This document shows, one piece after another, positions 55,743 through 64,000 of a stretch of 64,000 nucleotides of DNA. A program made the translations under genes and the position numbers. The notes beneath the pieces were generated by a model that was given only the letters and a program-made list of their open reading frames with translations, made no database searches and was not told the origin of the DNA. Location of the stretch: contig JACKHS010000001.1 of NCBI GenBank assembly GCA_020638875.1, forward strand, positions 248,001 to 312,000, written 5' to 3'. The first letter of the stretch is position 1. Each line of letters opens with the position of its first letter. The stretch is from Planctomycetota bacterium (GTDB lineage Bacteria > Planctomycetota > UBA1135 > GCA-002686595).

Positions 55743-56399
55743 TCAGTGCGCGCCCTCCTCCGGCGCGTCCTCGGCTTCGGTGCGCCAGTGGCGCAGCGGG
55801 TTGTACGCCTCGTGATCGTGCTCGTCGGCGTGCCGCTCCGTGGCGTGCTGCCGCAGCGTGTGCGGGCCGGGCAGCGGGACGTAGGGCGTGAAGGCCGGGT
55901 GGTGCGGGTCGTGGCACTCGGTGCAGAGCAGGCGACGCTGCGCGTCGCTCCCGACCACCCACGAGCCGAGGGTCTTGCCGTGCACGCCGCGCTCCCAGTC
56001 GCGGAAGGTCGGTCCGTGGCACTTCGCGCACAGCAACTGCACATCGTCGAAGCCCACGACGCGACCGCCGTAGAGCACGAAGCCGTCGTGGTCGCCCTTG
56101 TCGTGGCAGTTGTCGCAGCGATCGTTCAGGCCGTGCTCGAGCACGATCTCCGTGTGCTGCAGGCGCGCCGCGGGCGCGTCCTGCGTCGACGGGAAGATCG
56201 CGTGGCAGGCGCTGCAGCGCTGCTCGATTCCGCCGATCGTGACCTTCGCCGGGTCCCTCAGGATCGCGCGGCGCGGCACCGGTGCGATGGAGGCCGGATC
56301 CACGTGCTGCCGCTCGAACTGCGGCAGCGCGCCGGCGCCCGAGTACATCAGGAACCAGCCGGCGAGCAGGAAGAAGGTGGCTGAGATGAGGAGACGCAT
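55743..56399 (-). CDS. Tetraheme cytochrome c
   Basis: This encodes 218 residues from ATG 56399. An uncleaved N-terminal hydrophobic segment (LLISATFFLLAGWFLMYSG) probably anchors it. Four CxxCH motifs start at Cys62 (CSACH), Cys95 (CDNCH), Cys124 (CAKCH) and Cys159 (CTECH). Additional His residues (QHTEIVLEHG, GVHGKTLG, DPHHPAF) may provide distal ligands. The C-terminal 50 residues are His/Glu-rich and lack heme sites. It is the first gene of the four-gene operon, five bases before the ferredoxin gene. By analogy with NrfB it may pass electrons between the ferredoxin and the octaheme enzyme. Confidence 0.88.
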   Translation of the reverse strand: MRLLISATFFLLAGWFLMYSGAGALPQFERQHVDPASIAPVPRRAILRDPAKVTIGGIEQRCSACHAIFPSTQDAPAARLQHTEIVLEHGLNDRCDNCHDKGDHDGFVLYGGRVVGFDDVQLLCAKCHGPTFRDWERGVHGKTLGSWVVGSDAQRRLLCTECHDPHHPAFTPYVPLPGPHTLRQHATERHADEHDHEAYNPLRHWRTEAEDAPEEGAH

Positions 56400-56471
56400 G
56401 CGGCGAGAGGAGTGCCCTGCGGGACGTGACGACGACCTGCGAACGTGTCGGCGCGAGTCTAGTCAGCCGCT

Positions 56472-56506
56472 CTCATCTAGCACGCCTCATCTCGTGCAAC
56501 TGCACG
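56472..56506 (-). promoter_or_regulatory. Candidate operator upstream of the octaheme operon
   Basis: The 206-base gap between hisS and the tetraheme gene has lower GC content than its surroundings. It contains a dyad CGTGCA-N2-TGCACG (56493-56506), and beside it two direct copies of CTCATCT (56472-56478 and 56486-56492). It is about 75-110 bases before the first start, where a regulator could bind. No -35/-10 pair is clear. Confidence 0.35.
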
Positions 56507-56605
56507 CCTTTCCCGAGCGCGCTGAACTCCACAATGCGCCGCGTTACGCGACGTGACGCAGGGCTCCGCGAGCTCTCTACAGCCAGTGGCGAAGACCGCT
56601 ACGCA

Positions 56606-57928
56606 CTAGTGCATAGCGAGTGCGCGGAGGTGCTCGACGAGACCCTCGAGCGTGACGTCCGCGTTCTCTCCCGTCGCCAGCAGCTTGACCTGACAGCGTC
56701 CTTCGTCCAGCTCGCGCTCGCCGACGATCACCGCGCAACGGAAGCCGCGTCGATCGGCGTACTTCAACTGCGCGCCGAGCTTCTTGGGCTCGGGGTAGAG
56801 CTCCACCGCGAAGCCCGCGGCACGCAGGCGCGCGCACAGCGCGAGGTAATCGTCGCGTCGCTCGGCGACGAAGTACGGCACGAAGATCGGCGCGGTACAG
56901 GCGCGCGCGTCGACGCGCCCGAGCTCCTCGAGCGCCGACAGCAGGCGGTCCACGCCGAGCGACGCGCCGATGCCCGGGAGCTCCTGCTTGGTGTAGAGCT
57001 CCGCGAGGTTGTCGTAGCGCCCGCCCGAGCAGATGCTCCCGATCGCCGGCAGCTCGCCCAGGAACGTCTCGTAGATCGTGCCGGTGTAGTAGTCGAGCCC
57101 GCGCGCGATCGAGACGTCCAGGCGCACGCGTTCCGCGGGCACGCCGGCCGCCGCGGCGCCCGCGAGCACGCCGGCGAGCTCCTCCACGCCGCGCTCCCCG
57201 CGCTCGCTGCCGGCCACCAGCGGCCGCAGCGCGGCGAGCACCTCGGCGTCCGTGCCCGTGAGCGCGGCCATCGCCAGGACCTCACGCGCCTGCGCCGCGC
57301 TGGCGCCCGCGGCGCTCACCATCTCCTCGGCCACCTTGTCGGGCCCGACCTTGTCGAGCTTGTCGAGCGCGCGCAGCACCGCCGTCGCGCGGTCCGAGAG
57401 CTCGAGGCGCTCGAGCAGGCCCGAGAGCACCTTGCGGTTGTTGACGCGCACGACGAAGTCGTCGATGCCGACCGCGCGCACGAGGTCGTGGATCACGAGC
57501 AGCGTCTCGACGTCCGACACCAAGCTCTCGGTGCCGATGGTGTCGAAGTCGCACTGCATGAACTCGCGGTAGCGCCCGCGCTGCGTGTTCTCGCCGCGCC
57601 ACACCGTGCCGACGTGGTAGCGCTTGAACGGCGTCCCCAGCTCGCCGATGTGCTGCGCCGCGAAGCGCGCGAACGGGATCGTCAGGTCGAAGCGCATGCC
57701 GACCTCGCGTCCGCCCGCGTCGGTGAAGCGGTACATCTGCTTGTCCGACTCGTCGCCGCCCTTGCCCGCGAGGATCTCCAGGTACTCGAGCGCCGGCGTG
57801 TCGATCGGCACGAAGCCGTACGAGCGATACACGGCGCGCGCCTGGTCGATCAGCGCCTCGCGCGCGATCGCGGCGGCGGGCAGGTAGTCGCGGAAGCCCT
57901 TGAGCGTGCGGGGCTGGATCTTGGACAT
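56606..57928 (-). CDS. hisS: Histidine--tRNA ligase
   Basis: This encodes 440 residues from ATG 57928, which gives the normal bacterial start MSKIQPRTLKGFRDYLP. It is a class II aminoacyl-tRNA synthetase: motif 1 region (ALEYLEILAGKGGDESD), motif 2 (RGRYREFMQCDFD), the histidine-binding LDYYTGTIYE and GSICSGGRYD, and motif 3 (GIGASLGVDRLLSAL). The C-terminal anticodon-binding domain follows (APIFVPYFVAERRDDYLAL...). Length is normal. It is divergent from the sulfatase-TPR gene with 112 bases between. Confidence 0.97.
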   Translation of the reverse strand: MSKIQPRTLKGFRDYLPAAAIAREALIDQARAVYRSYGFVPIDTPALEYLEILAGKGGDESDKQMYRFTDAGGREVGMRFDLTIPFARFAAQHIGELGTPFKRYHVGTVWRGENTQRGRYREFMQCDFDTIGTESLVSDVETLLVIHDLVRAVGIDDFVVRVNNRKVLSGLLERLELSDRATAVLRALDKLDKVGPDKVAEEMVSAAGASAAQAREVLAMAALTGTDAEVLAALRPLVAGSERGERGVEELAGVLAGAAAAGVPAERVRLDVSIARGLDYYTGTIYETFLGELPAIGSICSGGRYDNLAELYTKQELPGIGASLGVDRLLSALEELGRVDARACTAPIFVPYFVAERRDDYLALCARLRAAGFAVELYPEPKKLGAQLKYADRRGFRCAVIVGERELDEGRCQVKLLATGENADVTLEGLVEHLRALAMH

Positions 57929-58040
57929 GTCGGCGTGGATCGGCTGAGGTCGAGGAGCGCGAACGATAGCAGGTGCTCCCGCCGCGCGCAGTGCGCGGGC
58001 CGCGTTGTGACCTCCGCGGCGTTCGGGTAGGTTGCGCCCC

Positions 58041-60185
58041 ATGTCGCGCGCCCGACGCTCCCTCGCCTGCCTGTTCCTGCTCGCCGCGGCCTGCGGCGGC
58101 GCCGAGGAGTCGGCCGCGCCGACGCGCGCGCGCGCCGCAGCGCCCGCAGCCGGCGCCAACCTGCTGCTGGTCACGCTCGACACGACGCGCGCCGATCGCC
58201 TGGGCGCGTACGGGCACGCGGCCGCGCAGACGCCGCACCTCGACGGGCTCGCGCGCGACGGCGTGCGCTTCGCGCGCGCCTACGCGCAGGTCCCGCTCAC
58301 GCTGCCCTCGCACGCCAGCCTGCTCACGGGCGCGTTCCCGCCCGAGCACGGGCTCCACGTCAACGGCCGCGCCGCGCTGGGCCCCGAGCTGACCACGCTG
58401 GCCGAGGTCTTCCGCGTCCACGGCTACCGCACCGGCGCCTTCGTCGCCGCGCTGGCGCTCGACGGCTCGTTCGGCCTCGAGCGCGGCTTCGACGTCTACG
58501 GCGACGACCTCGGCCCGCCCGCCGCGGACGGCACGCCGCCGCTCAAGCGCCCCGGCGACCAGGTCGTCGACGAGGCGCTGGCCTGGTTGCGCGCCGGTGA
58601 CGCGCCGTTCTTCGCGTGGGTGCACCTCTACGACCCGCACGACCCCTACGAGCCGCCCGCGGGCTTCGCGCTCGCCGATCCCTACGACGGCGAGGTGGCC
58701 TTCATGGACGCGCAGATCGGCCGCCTGCTCGGCTGGCTCGACGCGCAACGCCTCGCGGACTCCACGCTGGTGGTCGCGGTCGCCGACCACGGCGAGAGCC
58801 TGGGCGAGCACGGCGAAGGCACGCACGCGGCCTTCCTGTACGAGGGCACGCAGCACATCCCGTGGATCGTGCGCGGTCCCGGCGTGACGTCCGCGGGCTC
58901 GGCGTGCGACGACCTCGTGCAACAGGTCGACCTGTTCCCCACCGTGCTCGAGCTGTTCGGGTGGCCGCGCCTGGCGCAGACGTCGGGGCGGAGCCTGGCG
59001 CCGGCGTTGCGCGGTGAAGCGCTCGCGCCGGCGACGGTGTACCTCGAGAGCGACTACTGCGCGCTGAACTTCGGCTGGAGCCCGCTGCGCGGCGTCGTCG
59101 ACGGGCGCTGGAAGCTGATCCAGGCACCGACGCGCGAGCTGTACGACCTGCGCGCGGATCCGCACGAGGCGCACGACCTCGCGGCGCAGCACCCCGAGGT
59201 CGTCGAAGCGCTCCAGCGCCGGCTCGACGACCTCCGCGCCGGCATGCAGGCCGTCGAAGCGCAGGCGGTCGCGCCGACGAGCGCGCTGGTGCGCGCGCTC
59301 TCCGAGCTCGGCTACGCGCAGGGCGAGGGCGACGCGTTCGGCGAAGTGGCGGTCGGCCGCAACCCGATGGAGCTCGCGGACGTGCTCACGCTCTACCACC
59401 AGGCGCTGCCGCTCGGTCACCAGGGGCGCGCCGCGGAGATGGTCGCGCCGCTCGAGGAGGTCGTGCGCCGCGTGCCCGACTCCGCCGGCTTCCAGGCGCT
59501 GCTCGGTCAGGCCTACCTGGCGGCCGACCGCGCGGACGACGCGGTCGCGGCGCTGCAGCGCGCGCTCGCGCTCGACGAGCGCAACGCCCCGGCGTGCTAC
59601 TACCTCGGCCACGCGCTCGAGGCCGACGGCCGGACGGAGGACGCCGCGCACAGCTTCGAGCGCGCGCTCGAGCTCAACCCGCGCAGCGTGCTCGCGCGGC
59701 GCGACCTGGGGCGCCTGCTGCTGCGCAGCGGGCAGCCCGAGCGCGGCCTCGCCGAGCTGCGCGCGGCCCTCGCAGACGACCCGGACTCCGTCGCCGGGTG
59801 GACCGAGTTCGGCGACGCGTGCGCCGGGCTGGGCCGCTGGGTCGACGCGCGCGCGGCGCTCGAACGCGCGCACGAGCTCGCGCCGGGCGACGACGCGCTC
59901 GCGGGCTTCCTCGCCTGGGTGCTGGCGACCGCACCGGACGCCGAGGCGCGCGACGGCGCGCGCGCGCTCGCCCTCGCCGAACCGCTCGCGCGCGCGACGC
60001 CGACGGCGAACGCGCTCGACACGCTCGCCGCTGCCTACGCCGAGCTCGGACGCTGGGCCGAAGCCGTCAGCGCCGCGAACGCCGCGCTCGAGCGCGCCGC
60101 AGCCGAGGGCGACGAGGCGCTCGCGCGCGGCGTGCGCGAACGCCTCGCGGGGTACGAGGCCCAGCGGCCGTTCCGCGACGGTTGA
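58041..60185 (+). CDS. Sulfatase-fold lipoprotein with TPR domain
   Basis: This encodes 714 residues from ATG 58041; an in-frame TTG nine bases upstream is less likely. The lipobox is LFLLAAACGG. The alkaline-phosphatase/sulfatase fold spans about 38-415: LLVTLDTTRADRLG with a metal-binding Asp, VPLTLPSHASLLTG at the nucleophile site, HLYDPHDPYEPP and VAVADHGESLGEHG. In place of the C/S-x-P-x-R sulfatase motif it has T-L-P-S-H (Thr87), so formylglycine cannot form and a phospho- or other esterase or transferase activity is more likely. From about 455 there are TPR repeats (GQAYLAADRADDAVAALQRAL, YLGHALEADGRTEDAAHSFE). It converges on the HDOD gene. Confidence 0.88.
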   Translation: MSRARRSLACLFLLAAACGGAEESAAPTRARAAAPAAGANLLLVTLDTTRADRLGAYGHAAAQTPHLDGLARDGVRFARAYAQVPLTLPSHASLLTGAFPPEHGLHVNGRAALGPELTTLAEVFRVHGYRTGAFVAALALDGSFGLERGFDVYGDDLGPPAADGTPPLKRPGDQVVDEALAWLRAGDAPFFAWVHLYDPHDPYEPPAGFALADPYDGEVAFMDAQIGRLLGWLDAQRLADSTLVVAVADHGESLGEHGEGTHAAFLYEGTQHIPWIVRGPGVTSAGSACDDLVQQVDLFPTVLELFGWPRLAQTSGRSLAPALRGEALAPATVYLESDYCALNFGWSPLRGVVDGRWKLIQAPTRELYDLRADPHEAHDLAAQHPEVVEALQRRLDDLRAGMQAVEAQAVAPTSALVRALSELGYAQGEGDAFGEVAVGRNPMELADVLTLYHQALPLGHQGRAAEMVAPLEEVVRRVPDSAGFQALLGQAYLAADRADDAVAALQRALALDERNAPACYYLGHALEADGRTEDAAHSFERALELNPRSVLARRDLGRLLLRSGQPERGLAELRAALADDPDSVAGWTEFGDACAGLGRWVDARAALERAHELAPGDDALAGFLAWVLATAPDAEARDGARALALAEPLARATPTANALDTLAAAYAELGRWAEAVSAANAALERAAAEGDEALARGVRERLAGYEAQRPFRDG

Positions 60186-60200
60186 GGCGCGCCCCGGCGC

Positions 60201-61037
60201 TCAGGCGGCGCGCACGTCCTCGCGCAGGTCGAGCGCGAACGCGCACAGCCCCTCGAGCTCGTCGTCGCTGAGCTCCAGGCGCTTGACGAGCTTGCGCGGC
60301 AGCGGCGGGTCGGCGTGCGCCGTGCGCCCGGGCTGCGCGCGGTGCGTCACGAGGTCCGCGAGGGCGATCAGCGCGACGAGCTGCGGCGTCGTCTCCTCGA
60401 CGGCGTCGTGGTGCGCGCCGATCGCGCGCACCGCGTGCTCGGGGAGTCCCCAGCGCTCGCACACGAGCGCGCCCACGTCGGCGTGCGAGAAGCCGAGCAC
60501 GTCGGCCTCGACCTGCGCGAGGTGGCGCTCCGGCGTCTCCGCGCGCACGCACTCGAGGAACTCGTCGTGCAGGTGCTCGAACAGCACGAACTTGCCGATG
60601 TCGTGCAGCAGGCCGCACACGTACAGGTCCTCGGTCGGCAGCGCTTGCGTCAAGCGTCGCGGCAGCGCCACCGTCAGGCGCGCCGTCCGCACCGAGTGCG
60701 TCCACAGCTCGCGCGGATCGAACTCGGGGTGTCGCTGCAGGTGCTGGAAGACGTCCATGACGCCGACCTGCAGCACGAGCGACTGGACCGTGTCCAGGCC
60801 GAGGATCGCGACCGCGTGCGCGATGTCGAGGACCGGCACGCTGAGGCTGTAGTACGCGCTGTTGACGATGCGCAACACGCGCGCGGTGAGCGGCGGGTCG
60901 GTGGCCACGGTGGCGGCCAGGTCCTTCATGCCCACGCTGGGGTCGCGCAGCCGCTGCTGGAGCTCCCCCACCACCGCGGGGAGCGAGGGCAGGCTGAGCT
61001 TGCCGGCGAGGCGCCGTTTCAAGGCGTCGGTGTTCAT
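60201..61037 (-). CDS. HDOD domain protein
   Basis: This encodes 278 residues from ATG 61037. The HDOD domain (a catalytically inactive HD-related output domain) covers about 15-215: LPSLPAVVGELQQRL, ARVLRIVNSAYYSLSVPV, AVAILGLDTVQSLVLQVGVM, CGLLHDIGKFVLFE and FSHADVGALVCERWGLPE. The HDIGK motif is kept, so residual metal binding is possible. Such proteins usually act in signalling networks with c-di-GMP or chemotaxis. No partner domain is fused. Confidence 0.87.
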   Translation of the reverse strand: MNTDALKRRLAGKLSLPSLPAVVGELQQRLRDPSVGMKDLAATVATDPPLTARVLRIVNSAYYSLSVPVLDIAHAVAILGLDTVQSLVLQVGVMDVFQHLQRHPEFDPRELWTHSVRTARLTVALPRRLTQALPTEDLYVCGLLHDIGKFVLFEHLHDEFLECVRAETPERHLAQVEADVLGFSHADVGALVCERWGLPEHAVRAIGAHHDAVEETTPQLVALIALADLVTHRAQPGRTAHADPPLPRKLVKRLELSDDELEGLCAFALDLREDVRAA

Positions 61038-61089
61038 AGGGGGATGGCCCTACATCGGCCGGTCCGCCCCGGGGCCTGAGCGGCCGCGC

Positions 61090-62832
61090 TCAGCGCAGCC
61101 CGGCCGGCGTCGGCGCGGCGGGCGCGACGAGCAGCACCGCCACCGCCGCCTCGCCCGCGCGCGAGGCCAGGCCTGGCGCAGGCCCCCCGCCGCGGCCGTG
61201 CGGCCCGTGCGCAGGGCCTCCAGCTCGCCCGCAGGGTCAGCGAAGCCCAGCCGCGCCGCGCTGCCGGTCCCAACACCAGGACGCGCACGCCCGCGCGCCG
61301 GCAGGCGGCGGCCAGGGCGGCGGGCGAGTCGGCGGCGCGCAGGGCAGGAGCAGGGCCGGCCGCGCCCGCGCTCCACAGGCCGTCCCAGCCTGCCGCGGCG
61401 CCGCGCGTGCCACGACGCAGGGCGCGCGCGGGCTCCAACGCCACGGCCCAGTCGCGCACGGCGGTGGCCGCGCCCAGGCCGTCGGCGCCGGCGTGCTCTT
61501 CGATCCACGCGCACGCGGCAGGTAGTCGGCCGTCTCCGCGTCGTCCCGCGCGCCGCGCGCAGCGTCGCGTCGGCGAGCGCGAGCGCGCCGGCGAGCGCGG
61601 CACCGCCGCCCGCGGCGCACGGCCGGCGGCGAGCTGCGCCGCCGCGCGCGAGCGGGTACAGCGCGAGCCCGAGCGCCGCAGGCGCGACGAAGCGAGCGCG
61701 CAGCCGGCCGCGCCCAGCACGAGCAGCGCGAGCTCGCAGGACCGCGCTCGGCCTCGTGGCGCCACGCGAGCGCGAGCAGCGCGAGGCCGAGCGCCGCTCC
61801 GACGAAGCGTAGCGCGCCGGGCTCCACGCTGCCGGCGCGCACGGCGCCGAGCAGCGCGGGACCGACGTGCGACGTCGCGAGCACGCCGCCGACTCCGAGC
61901 GCGAGGCAGGCCCACAACACAGCGCGGCCGCGCCGGGTCCACGCGCGCTCGGCGCGCGCCAGGCCGAGCGCGAGCGGCAGCGCCGCGATCCAGGCCAGCA
62001 CTCCGAGCAGCCGCGTCCAGTCGTGCAGCAGGCCCTCGGTCGCCGGCAGCCACGGCCCACCCAGCGCGGGCAGTTGCCCGAGCAGCACCGTCGGCAGCCA
62101 GAACAGCAGCCCGCTGCGCGCCGCGTCGCGGCGCTCGTCGCCGCTGCGGCGTACGACGTCGTGCACGAACCCCGCGCTCAGCGCGGCCCACACCGCGAGG
62201 AACAGCGGCGAGGTCGCCAGCCCGAGCCCGGTCGCGGCGCCGCCGAGGAGCGCCTGCGTCATGCGATCGAGCGGCTCTCGGTGCCGGAAGGCCGGCAGCG
62301 TCAGGGCCACGGCGAGCAGCGCGAGCGGCGCGACCGCCGCCTCGATGCGCACGTGCCCGGGCACGCCGAGCTCGACGAAGCCCGGCAGGAAGGCCGCCAG
62401 GGCCAGGCCCGCCAGCGCGGGCGCGGCGTCGAGCCCGCCGAGGCGGCGCAGCGCGGCGTAGAGCCCGAGCAACGTGACGGCGGTGAGCAAGGGCCCCAGG
62501 CCGCGCAGCACGCGCTCGACGTCCTCGCGCCGCGGCAGGCCCTCGCCGCTGCCGAGCGTCAACCGCGCGGTCAGCGCGCACAGCTCGTCGAACACGGGGA
62601 GCTGCGTGACCGGCCGCGCCGCCGGGAACGAGAGCGCGCGGTCCTCCTGCGCGAGGCGCGTCGAGCTCATGGCGAGCGAGGCGCGGTGCAGCCGCCACGC
62701 GCTCTCGGCGTCGTGCGTCTCGAGGCGCGCCCCCGGCGCCGCGGCCGGCACGTGCAGCTCGCGCGCGGCGAGCGTCAACAGCACGAGCAGCGCGGCGAGG
62801 ATGCGGCCGACGCCGTGGCGCGCGGGACTCAC
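61090..62832 (-). CDS. Multi-span membrane protein (possible GT-C glycosyltransferase), multiple frameshifts
   Basis: From GTG 62832 one frame gives a signal-anchor (ILAALLVLLTLAARELHV) and then THDAESAWRLHRASLAM. Many helices follow, for example LTAVTLLGLYAALRRLGG, LAGLALAAFLPGFVELGV and AWIAALPLALGLARAE. The early acidic-aromatic motif after helix 1 and the VTQLPVFDEL segment resemble STT3/GT-C oligosaccharyltransferase-like proteins, at low certainty. After about 61740 the protein-like sequence passes through the other frames (CELALLVLGAAGCALA; ALGLALYPLARGG; DDAETADYLP; WIEEHAGADGLGAA; LGFADPAGELEAL) and ends VAVLLVAPAAPTPAG at 61090. Each change fits a missing base, so the gene is probably intact in the organism. 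Confidence 0.6.
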
Positions 62833-64000
62833 GAGCCGCGCAACCACGCGGCGACCTCGCCGGGAGGTCGCTCGCCGCGAAGACGTCGGCGCGGCCCGCC
62901 GCGCCGCCGAGGCGCAGCGTCGGCAGCTCGGACGCGCGCCGCCCGGGCGCGCCCTGCGCCGACGAGCACCAGCCCGGCGACGTGCGTGGGCGCGGCGCGC
63001 TCGACGGCGGCAGGCGCAGCAGCCGAGAGCTCGCCGCGGGCGACGACGATCACCTCGTCGAGCCCTTCGCGCGCGCAGAGGTCCTCGACGAGCGCGAGCC
63101 ACGGCGCCGGTCCGTGCGGCGACGCGTCGAGCGCGGCGGCGAACACGCCGCTCCGTCGCCGCGCCGGTCGCGCTCCAGGCCGGATCGACGAGCTCCACCG
63201 CGGCCTGGCCCGGCGTCGCCGCGAGCAGCAGCCCGCGGCGCTTCGCGCAGCGCCGCGTCCGCGAGCTCGAACACCGCCGCGCCATGCGCCTCGACCGGCC
63301 GCGCGCCGCGGCCCGCGAGGACTCGAGCTGGCGCGAGGGCACGCCCGCCGCCGAGCGCACGCCGAGCGCGAACAGGCGCTCGAAGCGCGTCGCGAAGGCG
63401 CGCCCGGCCGCGCCGGCGCCGAGGCTCGCGTCGGCCGCGACGCGCGCGCGCAGCGCCGCGAGGTCGTCCACGCACTCCACCGCCACCGGGCGACTCCACG
63501 CGCTCGCGTCGCCGGCGCGCAGCTCGGCCACGAGCGCCCAACGGCCGGGCGTCGAGACCGGCGGGCGCACGTACATCTCGAAGCCCGCGGCGAAGCTCGC
63601 CGCCGCGACGGGTTCGCTGCGCGCGCGCTCGCGCTCCTCGCCGCGCGTCCACCACAGCGTCACGTCCGCGTCCCGGCCCGGCGCGCGCCAGAGCTGCGTG
63701 ACGGCGACGGTGGTCGCCTCGCCGCGCCCTTCCGCGCGCGCGGCGAAGCAGCCCGGCACGACGCGCAGGTCGAGGCTCTCGGCCAGCTCGTCGAGCGCCG
63801 GCGCGGGGGCCGCCTCGCCCAGCAGCGCGCGGCGGGCGCGCGCGAGCGCGTCGAAGTCCGGCGGGCGCAGCGCGGGGCGGCCGGGATCGACGCCCGCGAG
63901 CAGCGCGGCCTCGGCGGCGCTGCGCCGCTCCGGCGCGGCCTCGGCGTACGCCGCGCGCAGCTCCGCCACGCGCTCGGCGCGCACGGCCTCGAGGTGCTCC
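62829..64000 (-). CDS. Unidentified protein, 5' end off window, several frameshifts
   Basis: The frame is open from the right edge; a GTG at 63984 could be internal. The first 220 residues include a helical start and a beta-rich region (TVAVTQLWRAPGRDADVTLWW, FEMYVRPPVSTPGRWALVAEL). Reading then passes through other frames (VEAHGAAVFELADAAL; GLLLAATPGQAAVELVD; FAAALDASPHGPAPWLALVE; GLDEVIVVARGELSAA) to VAAWLRGS and a stop at 62829. The stop overlaps the downstream GTG (GTGA). The alternating hydrophobic strands could be an alpha/beta-hydrolase-like fold, but no catalytic triad can be assigned. The two frameshifted genes were probably one transcript. Confidence 0.45.

Noticed and set aside
51961..56399. 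DsrMKJOP or Qrc-type sulfur/quinone complex
   Set aside because: The ferredoxin and NrfD subunits would fit, but there is no DsrK/DsrM or molybdopterin-like subunit, and the catalytic candidate is an eight-heme HAO-family protein.
56602..56611. GCACTAGTGC palindrome as an operator
   Set aside because: It covers the last codons and stop of hisS, so the symmetry may be chance in coding sequence.
58041..60185. Classical arylsulfatase
   Set aside because: The C/S-x-P-x-R maturation motif is missing; T-L-P-S-H is found instead.

Overview
The window is very GC-rich bacterial chromosome from what looks like a member of the Planctomycetota. The evidence is a Tat-secreted Gfo/Idh/MocA oxidoreductase paired with a DUF1080-like lipoprotein, a PmoA-like DUF6807 lipoprotein, a sulfatase-TPR fusion, and a LamG protein (35695-36978) ending in a Cys/Gly-rich C-terminal module (GDGLRCAGG, WYRDPVGSPCG) that I associate with marine planctomycetes of the Saltatorellus/Poly30 type. 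Genus-level placement is inference. Gene density is high, starts are often GTG, and many genes overlap by 4 bases. I saw no tRNA, rRNA, CRISPR array, insertion sequence or prophage.

Layout. 1-9 kb: a partial carboxypeptidase-regulatory-domain protein, a DUF3592 protein, two tandem B12-type radical SAM proteins with related C-terminal domains, a HEAT-repeat protein with an 18-bp tandem repeat, DUF493, hemerythrin and small proteins. 9-18.4 kb: a 63-aa protein with a pentaheme cytochrome, then a glycan-modification cluster (sulfotransferase/multi-glycosyltransferase fusion, stand-alone RapZ C-terminal domain, glycosyltransferase/double-methyltransferase fusion, radical SAM). 18.4-21.2 kb: a membrane protein and the oxidoreductase/DUF1080 pair. 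21.2-28.1 kb: a compact minus-strand MoxR/DUF58/DUF4350/DUF4129/SpoIIM/RDD operon. 28.2-37 kb: DUF6807, a further B12 radical SAM protein, a secreted protein, an arylsulfotransferase-like lipoprotein, a VWA protein and the LamG protein. 37.4-50.7 kb: a complete nuoA-N operon for respiratory complex I, ending in a strong hairpin. 50.8-56.4 kb: PilZ, a hypothetical, and a four-gene redox operon. 56.6-64 kb: hisS, sulfatase-TPR, HDOD, and two heavily frameshifted genes at the right edge.

The most interesting system is the minus-strand operon 56399-51961: tetraheme cytochrome c, Tat-type four-cluster ferredoxin, NrfD-type membrane quinone module, and an octaheme hydroxylamine-oxidoreductase-like cytochrome. 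Its architecture parallels nrfB-nrfC-nrfD with nrfA replaced by an HAO-family enzyme, suggesting a quinone-coupled nitrogen redox complex close to the complex I operon.

A caution on sequence quality: four genes (2259-4150, 31639-33374, 61090-62832, 62829-64000) are continuous only if reading changes frame. Every change can be explained by one or two bases missing from GC-rich tracts, which points to base-calling or consensus loss more than gene decay.
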